Shown here piece by piece: positions 16,727-23,628 of a stretch of DNA of 64,000 bases; the stretch's first letter is position 1, and every line of letters begins with the position of its first letter. The stretch lies in NCBI RefSeq assembly GCF_025362475.1, contig NZ_JANYGH010000073.1:1-64000 (forward strand), read 5' to 3'. The position numbers and the translations under genes are program-made. The notes beneath the pieces are model-generated. The model worked only from the letters and a program-made list of their open reading frames with translations. It had not been told where the DNA came from and did not search any database. This DNA comes from Mucilaginibacter sp. Lineage in GTDB: Bacteria; Bacteroidota; Bacteroidia; Sphingobacteriales; Sphingobacteriaceae.

Positions 16727-17581
16727 ATGGCAAAACGTGAAGTAGATATCGTAGTAATATCCGACGTGCACCTTGGTACCTATGGCTGCCACGCAAAAGA
16801 ATTGCTTAAATATTTAAAAAGCATTAAGCCCAAAATGTTGATCCTTAACGGCGATATAATTGATATATGGCAGTTTAGTAAATCATATTGGCCCGAAGCG
16901 CATATGAAAGTAGTGCGCCGCATCCTCAAATTTGTTACCGATGGTATTCCGGTATATTATCTAACCGGCAATCATGACGAAATGCTGCGTAAATTTGCCG
17001 ATTTTGATTTGGGTTCTTTTAAACTGCTTAATAAAGTAGTATTAAATATTGATGGTAAAAAAGCCTGGATATTTCATGGCGATATATTTGATGTTACTAT
17101 GCAGCACTCCAAATGGCTTGCCAAATTGGGCGCTGTAGGGTATGATACTTTAATATTGATCAACAGTTTTACTAACTGGCTGCTAACTGCTATCGGCAGG
17201 CAAAAAATGAGCTTTTCGCAAAAAATAAAGGCCCGCTTTAAAGAGGCTGTGAAATTTATAAACCAATTTGAGCAAACCGCTGCAGATTTGGCCGTTGATA
17301 AAAACTACCAATACGTAATATGCGGGCATATTCACCATGCCGAAATCAGGGAGATAGAGGATACCGAACAAACCGGTAAAGTACTTTACCTCAACTCAGG
17401 CGATTGGGTAGAGAGTCTTACCGCGTTGGAGTACCAGGAGGGCAACTGGACGATATTTAAATACAATGCCGACGATTTTAACACCGATGCCGACGAGGAT
17501 GACAAAACCGACGCCGAAGACCTTGATGCCAAAATGGATGTTAAAAACCTGCTCGACAGATTTAGGCAGGAAACGGAATGA
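16727..17581 (+). CDS. LpxH-like UDP-2,3-diacylglucosamine hydrolase / metallophosphoesterase
   Basis: A 284-residue calcineurin-like metallophosphoesterase with the full set of metal motifs: SDVHLG (Asp13, His15), NGDIID, GNHDE, FHGD and CGHIHHAEI, plus LNSGDWVESLTALEY near the end. This arrangement fits the LpxH-type hydrolases that cleave UDP-2,3-diacylglucosamine to lipid X in lipid A synthesis. The C-terminal tail (about residues 248-284) is unusually acidic (DADEDDKTDAEDLDAKMD) and lies outside the catalytic fold. A MurG-like glycosyltransferase gene follows 344 bases downstream. Some homologues have other phosphodiester substrates, so LpxH activity is probable, not proven. Confidence 0.8.
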   Translation: MAKREVDIVVISDVHLGTYGCHAKELLKYLKSIKPKMLILNGDIIDIWQFSKSYWPEAHMKVVRRILKFVTDGIPVYYLTGNHDEMLRKFADFDLGSFKLLNKVVLNIDGKKAWIFHGDIFDVTMQHSKWLAKLGAVGYDTLILINSFTNWLLTAIGRQKMSFSQKIKARFKEAVKFINQFEQTAADLAVDKNYQYVICGHIHHAEIREIEDTEQTGKVLYLNSGDWVESLTALEYQEGNWTIFKYNADDFNTDADEDDKTDAEDLDAKMDVKNLLDRFRQETE

Positions 17582-17609
17582 GTGCATTTTCTACCAAACA
17601 ACCTTTAAC

Positions 17610-17636
17610 ATCGTCATTACTTCGTGCCTGCCCATG
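17610..17636. repeat. Degenerate copy of the short GCTTCG repeat
   Basis: TCGTCATTACTTCGTGCCTG resembles the short dispersed repeat at 17775-17803 with substitutions; it is probably a decayed or deleted copy. Part of the 344-base gene-free stretch 17582-17925, which otherwise holds only repeats. Confidence 0.35.
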
Positions 17637-17657
17637 ATTCTTTTTGCAAAAAAACTT

Positions 17658-17752
17658 TTTGTCATCCTGAACGCAGTGAAGGATCTATTATTCACCATGC
17701 TTCTTGGCCCTGTAAATCTGGGAATAGATCCTTCGTGCCTCAGGATGACAAA
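17658..17752 (-). repeat. Dispersed inverted-repeat element, copy A (minus orientation)
   Basis: A 95-bp element with ~25-bp inverted terminal arms starting TTTGTCATCCTGA and ending CAGGATGACAAA. Its reverse complement aligns along the whole length, core included, with copies B (25904-26001) and C (41689-41785). The left arm of the reversed copy reads GAGGCACGAAGGATC instead of GAACGCAGTGAAGGATC, so this copy has one diverged arm. Confidence 0.85.
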
Positions 17753-17774
17753 CCTTTTAAAACGTCAATTAGTA

Positions 17775-17803
17775 GGGGATTGCTTCGTACCTCGCAATGA
17801 CGA
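17775..17803. repeat. Short dispersed repeat (ATTGCTTCG...CCTCGCAATGACG)
   Basis: GGGGATTGCTTCGTACCTCG and the following CAATGACGA form a 29-base unit that recurs at 26021-26055 in altered form. Its reverse complement (GTCATTGCGAGGTACGAAG) resembles the diverged arm of copy A. Confidence 0.6.
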
Positions 17804-17925
17804 TTAGAGAAGATCAATGGTCAAAGTCAAACCTCTTTTTGCATTTCAGCGCAAAAGATAGGTGAACTATTTTTTTCATTCCCCAAAACATTTCCTTTTA
17901 CTAAATTGCCCCTAATTATATCTAC

Positions 17926-18933
17926 ATGAAAATATTGTTTGCGATACAGGGAACCGGCAACGGGCATATAAGCCGGGCCCGCGAAATTGTGCCTTTGTTG
18001 CAGCAATATGGCGAGGTTGATTTACTGGTAAGCGGTACCGAGGCCGAAGTATCGTTGGCTCAGCCCCTCAAGTACAAATTTCATGGCGTTAGCTTTGTGT
18101 TTGGCACCAATGGCGGCGTTGATAACTGGGCAACCTGGAAAATTATGAACCTGCGCCAGTTTACACGCGATCTGTACAGCCTGCCCTTAAAGCAATATGA
18201 CCTTATCATTAATGATTTTGAACCGGTGAGCGCCTGGGCCTGTAAAATTCATCGCGTGCCGTCCGTGTCATTAAGTCATCAATGCTCCTTTGTATCGCCA
18301 AATACGCCGCGACCTCAAAAGAAAGATCCTTTTGCCCAGTGGCTGCTAAAAAATTATTCGCCCACTACCTATCATGTGGGTTTTCATTTTGAGCGATATG
18401 ACAATTTTATAAACACACCCGTTATCCGCAGCGAAATTCGGCAGATGGAAACCAGTAACCTGGGCCATTACAGTGTTTATTTGCCAGCTTATGATGATAA
18501 AACATTGCTGAAATACTTAAGTAAAGTAAGTGATGTTAAATGGCAGATATTTTCAAAACGACAAAAAACGTATTTTCAATCCGGCAACGTTGAGATCTTC
18601 CCGGTAAATAACGAGGCATTTAATAAAAGCCTGGCCAGTTGCGAAGGCCTGCTTACTGGCGGTGGTTTTGAAGGCCCCGCCGAAGCTCTTTTTCTAAAAA
18701 AGAAGGTAATGATGATACCCATGAAGGGGCAGTATGAGCAGCAATGCAATGCCCTCGCCGCTTCAAAAATGGGAGTGCCTGTGGTTGCCGAGATTAATGA
18801 AAACTTTGTTGGCTATTTAAATAAGTGGATTCATGACGACAAGAAGATTGTAGTTGATTTTCCGGATGAAACCGCGCAAATAGTTGATAATTTGGTAAAG
18901 CAATACGCAAGGCCGCAAAGTATTATGGTGTAA
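17926..18933 (+). CDS. MurG-like glycosyltransferase family protein
   Basis: A 335-residue GT-B protein. The N terminus MKILFAIQGTGNGHISRARE contains the GxGxxGH-like nucleotide-binding/acceptor loop of GT28/MurG-like proteins, and the C-terminal half carries the donor-binding signature LLTGGGFEGPAEALFLKKKVMMIPMKGQYEQQ, where G-G-G-F and the downstream E/Q residues fit the UDP-sugar site. Such proteins often sit next to LpxH-like hydrolases in Bacteroidota, suggesting an envelope lipid or polysaccharide role. The acceptor is unknown. The gap before it holds the repeat element; a weak TAAATTG at about 17902 could be part of a promoter. Confidence 0.8.
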   Translation: MKILFAIQGTGNGHISRAREIVPLLQQYGEVDLLVSGTEAEVSLAQPLKYKFHGVSFVFGTNGGVDNWATWKIMNLRQFTRDLYSLPLKQYDLIINDFEPVSAWACKIHRVPSVSLSHQCSFVSPNTPRPQKKDPFAQWLLKNYSPTTYHVGFHFERYDNFINTPVIRSEIRQMETSNLGHYSVYLPAYDDKTLLKYLSKVSDVKWQIFSKRQKTYFQSGNVEIFPVNNEAFNKSLASCEGLLTGGGFEGPAEALFLKKKVMMIPMKGQYEQQCNALAASKMGVPVVAEINENFVGYLNKWIHDDKKIVVDFPDETAQIVDNLVKQYARPQSIMV

Positions 18934-19029
18934 GGGATGATGCAGGTGGGAGATCTAAAACGGGCAGCGATTTAATCTCATCACCTCATTTGCACAGAAA
19001 ACTCTTACCACTCTTTTCGCTTTTTGTAC

Positions 19030-19037
19030 TAATTTTA
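19030..19037 (+). promoter_or_regulatory. -7-like element TAATTTTA before the DUF6427 gene
   Basis: One mismatch from TAnnTTTG, 22 bases before the ATG at 19060. Confidence 0.35.
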
Positions 19038-19059
19038 CCCCCGCAAATTATCGCCGTAT

Positions 19060-20046
19060 ATGATCCAGGCTTTCCGCTCTTTTAATCCTTTGAATATTTT
19101 GTGGCTGGTTGTGGTGCTATTCCTGTCGCGGGTGGGCTATTTGCTGCATGTGCCCGATAAGGTTGAATTTGTATTTGTTGAGCCGTTTGCACGGCTGTTG
19201 GTGCCTGTAGCGTATGAGTACGCGTTTTCGGCTGGGGTAAATATATTCCTGGCTGCCGCCTTGGTGTTTATACAGGCTTTATTACTCAACTATTTAGTAA
19301 ATCGCTATAATTTATTAGGTAAGCCCTCTTTTTTACCGGCGTTAATGTATGTAACATTATCAGGGTTGTTTTCGCCGTTTTTAATTTTGAGCGCTCCGCT
19401 CATCTGTAATTTTCTGTTGATCTGGATGCTTTTTAAACTAATGAGCTTGTATAAAGGCGACGATGCCAAATCAATATCATATGATGTGGGTATGATAGTA
19501 GCATTGGGATCGCTTCTTTATTTCCCCTTTATCTATTTGTTTTTGGCTATATGGATAGGACTTATTCTTTTTAAACCCTTTAACTGGCGCGAGTGGATAT
19601 CAGGAGTTTTAGGTTATGGTACCATTTTTTTCTTTTTAGCGGTGTTTTACTTTTTAAACGACAGGATCTCCATTTTTTACAGAATCTGGCTTCCACTGGC
19701 AAAAAAGTTTCCGGATCATATCAGCATAAATTCTTTGAATTACCTGCTGCTGATACCGGTTATGCTCATATTAGTGCTCTGTGTTTTTAAATTGCAGCAA
19801 AATTTCTTTAAAAGTTACGTGCAGATCCGTAAATCTTTTCAACTGTTATTTTTTATTTTTTTAATAACAGGCTTTTCATTTTATGTTAATTCATCTTTCC
19901 ACCTTAACCATTTTTTATTGTGTATAGCGCCTGCTGCGGTGTTTTTTGCCTATTATTTTTTATACGCGAAAAAAAAATGGTTTTACGAAAGCCTGTTTTT
20001 ATTGCTGCTAATCAGCATCATCTACTTCCAGTTTAACAAATTTTAA
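19060..20046 (+). CDS. DUF6427 family integral membrane protein
   Basis: A 328-residue protein with about nine hydrophobic segments along its whole length, starting MIQAFRSFNPLNILWL and ending with aromatic-rich helices. This matches the DUF6427 family of Bacteroidota, multi-pass inner-membrane proteins with unknown function often found near envelope or pyrimidine-salvage (upp) genes. The conserved loop between helices (PALMYVTLSGLFSPFLILSA) and the FKPFNWREWISG segment are typical. No active-site motif could be named. Confidence 0.75.
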   Translation: MIQAFRSFNPLNILWLVVVLFLSRVGYLLHVPDKVEFVFVEPFARLLVPVAYEYAFSAGVNIFLAAALVFIQALLLNYLVNRYNLLGKPSFLPALMYVTLSGLFSPFLILSAPLICNFLLIWMLFKLMSLYKGDDAKSISYDVGMIVALGSLLYFPFIYLFLAIWIGLILFKPFNWREWISGVLGYGTIFFFLAVFYFLNDRISIFYRIWLPLAKKFPDHISINSLNYLLLIPVMLILVLCVFKLQQNFFKSYVQIRKSFQLLFFIFLITGFSFYVNSSFHLNHFLLCIAPAAVFFAYYFLYAKKKWFYESLFLLLLISIIYFQFNKF

Positions 20047-20079
20047 CTTTTACATTCGTTCAAATTTCAGCGGTTATAT

Positions 20080-20087
20080 TAGTTTTG
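20080..20087 (+). promoter_or_regulatory. -7 element TAGTTTTG of the purQ transcript
   Basis: Exact TAnnTTTG match 118 bases before purQ, with TTC-rich sequence about 20 bases upstream. It would give a ~110-base leader containing a mini-ORF and a hairpin. Confidence 0.55.
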
Positions 20088-20118
20088 TAACGCGAAATCA
20101 TCATTAGCTGTAGTTTAC

Positions 20119-20151
20119 ATGAACGTAAAAGCAAATGATATTAAAAAATAG
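20119..20151 (+). promoter_or_regulatory. Leader mini-ORF upstream of purQ (10 codons)
   Basis: ATG AAC GTA AAA GCA AAT GAT ATT AAA AAA TAG encodes a 10-residue peptide, and its stop codon overlaps the first base of the hairpin at 20151. This is the arrangement of a leader peptide with an attenuator. It may also be chance, since AT-rich leaders often contain short ORFs. Confidence 0.35.
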
Positions 20152-20173
20152 ATGCCCTGTTGGGTGTCTTTTT
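20151..20173 (+). terminator. Attenuator-like hairpin in the purQ leader
   Basis: GATGCCC and GGGTGTC form a 7-pair stem (two wobble pairs) around TGTT, followed directly by five T. It sits between the promoter and purQ, so if functional it would work as an attenuator, or it could end a small leader RNA. Confidence 0.45.
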
Positions 20174-20205
20174 AAAGGCAATTATTACACAATAAAACAA
20201 TTCAA

Positions 20206-20898
20206 ATGAAATTTGGCGTAGTTATATTTCCAGGCTCTAACTGTGATGAAGACATCATATACGTATTAGAAAAAATAATGGGCCAGCAGGTTGTAAGGTT
20301 ATGGCATAAAGATCATGACCTGCAGGGTGTTGACTTTGTTGTTTTACCAGGTGGTTTTTCATTTGGCGATTATCTTCGTTCAGGTGCTATATCCCGTTTT
20401 TCGCCAATTATGCAGGAGGTTATACAATTTGCTGCAAAAGGTGGTTATGTAATGGGTATTTGTAACGGCTTCCAGATATTGGCCGAAGCTGGTTTACTGG
20501 ATGGGGCTCTGTTGCACAATACAAACCGTAAGTTTATTTGCCGCAATATTTATTTAAAGCCACAAACAACCAAATCATTACTTACAGCCGGTTTAGAGCA
20601 GGAGCAGGCCTATAAGATCCCTATTGCACATGGCGAGGGTAATTATTTTGCCGATGCCGATGTAATTAAAAGGCTTAATGATAATGAGCAGGTATTATTT
20701 AGGTATTGCGATGAGTTTGGTAACATCATTGAAGATGCAAACCCTAACGGATCAATACAGAATATTGCTGGTGTTTGTAATGCAAGCCGTAATGTTTTTG
20801 GTTTAATGCCTCACCCGGAACGCGCTGCTGATAGTTTATTGGCAAACGAAGATGGGCTGGCAATATTTGAATCTATACTATCAATAGTAAGGGCCTGA
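20206..20898 (+). CDS. purQ: Phosphoribosylformylglycinamidine synthase subunit PurQ
   Basis: A 230-residue class I glutamine amidotransferase that supplies ammonia to PurL for FGAM formation in purine synthesis. The nucleophile Cys86 is in GICNGFQILAEAG, and the His203-Glu205 pair is in MPHPERAA. The start MKFGVVIFPGSNCDEDI is canonical for the stand-alone small subunit, implying a separate small PurL plus PurS elsewhere. It overlaps coaX by one base (stop/start TGATG). A long leader with possible attenuator precedes it. Confidence 0.96.
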   Translation: MKFGVVIFPGSNCDEDIIYVLEKIMGQQVVRLWHKDHDLQGVDFVVLPGGFSFGDYLRSGAISRFSPIMQEVIQFAAKGGYVMGICNGFQILAEAGLLDGALLHNTNRKFICRNIYLKPQTTKSLLTAGLEQEQAYKIPIAHGEGNYFADADVIKRLNDNEQVLFRYCDEFGNIIEDANPNGSIQNIAGVCNASRNVFGLMPHPERAADSLLANEDGLAIFESILSIVRA

Positions 20899-21641
20899 TG
20901 ACCAACCTGGTTATCGATATTGGTAACACATTAACAAAGGTTGCGGTTTTTAAGCTTGATGAGCTGCTTATGGTTGAGCAGTTTGAACATGTTGATGCAG
21001 GCTGGCTTGATGAACTATCAAATAAGTATGAAGCTGACAGGGCAATAATTTCATCGGTTAAAAAGCGCGTTGAACCCTGGCAAGCCGGTTTAGAAAAAAA
21101 ACTATCCCTGGTTTATTTTAATTATTTGATGACCAGTGGTATACATAACCATTATTTAACTCCTGATACACTTGGTACCGATAGATTGGCAGCCGTAATA
21201 GGGGCCAGCTACATGTACCCGGGCAAAAATAGCCTGGTTATTGCGGGTGGTACCTGTATAACATATGACTATGTTGACAGCAACCGCAATTATTTTGGAG
21301 GCAGTATATCACCGGGTTTAAATTTGCGTTATAAGGCTGTTAATAATTATACAGCAGGTTTGCCATTAATAAATACCGATGCTGATTTTACCGCGGAGTA
21401 CGGCAATAATACAGAAACCGCCATACGCTCGGGTGTACAAAACGGTATAAAATATGAGCTAACCGGGTTTATTGAAAGCTATAAAGCCAACAATCCCCAA
21501 CTGAATATTGTACTGAGCGGGGGCGACAGTATTTTTTTTGATACGCTACTAAAAAATAGCATCTTTGCCCCCTATATAAAAATTGAACCTTATTTGGTTT
21601 TAAAAGGATTAAACGCAGCTATACAAAAGCATAATGATTAA
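20898..21641 (+). CDS. coaX: Type III pantothenate kinase
   Basis: A 247-residue ASKHA-fold kinase performing the first step of CoA synthesis. Visible signatures are DIGNTLTKVAVF (phosphate-1 loop, Asp7 to Thr11), GTDRLAAVIGA and IAGGTCITYDYV, followed by GGSISPGLNLRYKAV, all diagnostic of CoaX. It starts inside the purQ stop and its own 3' end overlaps the outer-membrane gene by 8 bases, so this is a translationally coupled run. Confidence 0.94.
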   Translation: MTNLVIDIGNTLTKVAVFKLDELLMVEQFEHVDAGWLDELSNKYEADRAIISSVKKRVEPWQAGLEKKLSLVYFNYLMTSGIHNHYLTPDTLGTDRLAAVIGASYMYPGKNSLVIAGGTCITYDYVDSNRNYFGGSISPGLNLRYKAVNNYTAGLPLINTDADFTAEYGNNTETAIRSGVQNGIKYELTGFIESYKANNPQLNIVLSGGDSIFFDTLLKNSIFAPYIKIEPYLVLKGLNAAIQKHND

Positions 21642-22947
21642 ATATACCAGGTTTTTTTTAACACTTTTATTTGCTGTTATTGCATTTGCAGCACATTCTC
21701 AATCTACCACAAGCTCTCCATATTCAAGGTTCGGTTTGGGCGATATCGACCCACAGTTAATGCCTCAAAATATAGGTATTGGCGGTATTGGTGTGGCAAC
21801 AAACAGGATAAGTTTGTTTAATAATATAAACGTTATAAACCCTGCATCATACGGCGCCATTGGTATAACTGTTATTGATGTTGGTATTTACAGTAACTTT
21901 TCAACCTTAAACCAAACAGGGCAGGCCACCCAAAGCAATAAAAACTTCAGGCTTAGCCACATTGCTTTTGGTATACCGGTAACCAAAAAGTCGGCACTTA
22001 GCTTTGGTTTGCTGCCATATAGCGAGCGCGGTTATAACTATAAAAAATCTGTTAAAAATTTAGGCACTTCTTCGCCTGTTGACACCAACGTAACCAATTA
22101 TAACTACAGTGGTGATGGTGGTTTATCTAAAGCGTATTTGGGTTATGGTTTTGGTATAGGCAAGCATTTATTATTGGGTGGTAACGTATCTTATATATTT
22201 GGTAATATTAAGGATGTAAGCACAACCGAAATTCCTGGCCTGGCCGGTACGCTAAATTCAAAAATTGAACAAAGCAATGCTATTGGTGGTTTAAATTACG
22301 ATTACGGTTTGCAATACTCGTTTGATTTTTCTGAAACCAAACACCTTATCCTGGGCTACTCTGCCTCAGCAGGTACAAAGCTTAATTCGCAAACCAGCTA
22401 CATTGTAAGCCAGTATACCAATGATGCAAGTGGCAACCCCAATATTGCGGTTGATAGTGTTGTAAACAGGCAAAATGCTAAAGGAAAGTTAAAGCTTCCG
22501 CAGATAAACCGTTTTGGGATCTCGTTCCAAAATGATGGCAAGTTTTTGGTTGGTGCCGATTATTCAATGGGCCAGTGGTCTGATCTGAGTATATCTAATG
22601 TAAACCAGGGCTTGGTAAACAGCCGCACTTTTAATGTGGGTGCGCAGTATACGCCAAATATTGCCACAATTCGTAATTACCTGGCTACGGTTGATTATCG
22701 TATAGGCGGTATTTACGATGAAACTTATATGACCGTTAATAATACCAGGATAAAAAAATACGCTATTACCGCAGGTTTAGGTTTGCCTTTGCGCCCAAGT
22801 AATGGTAGTTTTTATAAGATCAATATTTCGGCCGAGTTAGGTCAAAGGGGATCATTGGTAAACGGGCTTGTTAAAGAAAACTACATTAATCTGCACCTGG
22901 GCTTCACGCTTAACGACAGGTGGTTCACGAAATATAAATTTGATTAA
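21634..22947 (+). CDS. Predicted outer-membrane beta-barrel protein (FadL/PorV-like)
   Basis: A 437-residue protein with a signal peptide (hydrophobic residues 7-21, cleavage near AAHSQS), then alternating polar/aromatic strands throughout. The early mature sequence SPYSRFGLGD...NIGIGGIGVA...NPASYGAI resembles the N terminus of FadL/OmpP1-type and PorV-type transporters of Bacteroidota. The gene overlaps coaX by 8 bases and ends 7 bases before lptC, so it is probably cotranscribed with envelope-biogenesis genes. Function is unproven: a lipid/LPS-related barrel or a transporter are both possible. Confidence 0.75.
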   Translation: MIKYTRFFLTLLFAVIAFAAHSQSTTSSPYSRFGLGDIDPQLMPQNIGIGGIGVATNRISLFNNINVINPASYGAIGITVIDVGIYSNFSTLNQTGQATQSNKNFRLSHIAFGIPVTKKSALSFGLLPYSERGYNYKKSVKNLGTSSPVDTNVTNYNYSGDGGLSKAYLGYGFGIGKHLLLGGNVSYIFGNIKDVSTTEIPGLAGTLNSKIEQSNAIGGLNYDYGLQYSFDFSETKHLILGYSASAGTKLNSQTSYIVSQYTNDASGNPNIAVDSVVNRQNAKGKLKLPQINRFGISFQNDGKFLVGADYSMGQWSDLSISNVNQGLVNSRTFNVGAQYTPNIATIRNYLATVDYRIGGIYDETYMTVNNTRIKKYAITAGLGLPLRPSNGSFYKINISAELGQRGSLVNGLVKENYINLHLGFTLNDRWFTKYKFD

Positions 22948-22954
22948 TAATCAT

Positions 22955-23536
22955 ATGCTTAGCGGGGTAAAACATATAAAGGGCTTGCGCCTGCTGTTGT
23001 TGCCCCTGCTTGCCATTTTTATATCCTCATGTGTAAATGACCTGAATAAGGTTAAAGAAATAGCATCTACAGAGATGGGGGTGGTGGTATCACCCACAAA
23101 AGGTGTTGATTTGATCATGAGCGATTCTGCCCGGGTTCAACTGCACCTGATAACTCCATTGATGTTGCAGTATCAAACCAAAAAGCCTTATAAATTAATG
23201 CCACATGGCGTAAAGGTTATATTTTACGACAAGGAAACGTTAAAGGAATCGGGTAATATTGTTGCCGATACGGGCATATCCCATGATGATCAAAAACTGA
23301 TTGAGTTTCATAAAAATGTAGTGGCCACCAATGCCAAGGGTGAAACTTATAAATCTGATGAATTGTACTGGGACCAGGCAACTAAGAAGGTGTATTCGCA
23401 TAAGCCGGTGCAGGTAACTATGGCTGGCGGTAATGTAATGAACGGAGATAGTTTTGAGAGCGACGATAAATTTTTACACCCCACACTTAAAAGTAGCACG
23501 GGCATCTTTCACGTAGATGAAAAAGTGACACAATGA
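22955..23536 (+). CDS. lptC: LPS export ABC transporter periplasmic protein LptC
   Basis: A 193-residue protein predicted to be the LptC component of the LPS export bridge. The start at 22955 (MLSGVKHIKGLRL) is preferred to the upstream in-frame Met at 22868, which lies inside the barrel gene; it gives a normal N-terminal hydrophobic segment (residues 10-25) ending in a lipobox-like ISSC. The body has beta-jellyroll character (KVIFYDKETLKESGNIVADTGI, NMVATNAKGETYKSDELYWD-like, KKVYSHKPVQVT, NVMNGDSFESDDKF), a good match to the LptC/LptA pattern. A lipoprotein form of LptC is usual in Bacteroidota. It is 92 bases upstream of the PPIase gene. Confidence 0.84.
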   Translation: MLSGVKHIKGLRLLLLPLLAIFISSCVNDLNKVKEIASTEMGVVVSPTKGVDLIMSDSARVQLHLITPLMLQYQTKKPYKLMPHGVKVIFYDKETLKESGNIVADTGISHDDQKLIEFHKNVVATNAKGETYKSDELYWDQATKKVYSHKPVQVTMAGGNVMNGDSFESDDKFLHPTLKSSTGIFHVDEKVTQ

Positions 23537-23628
23537 TGTTAATTTTTTCAGGAAAATTTTGTGTTATAGAATTTTACTAAAAATTGTATCTTGCGCCCTC
23601 TTTAAAAAGAATATAATTAATTACAGAA

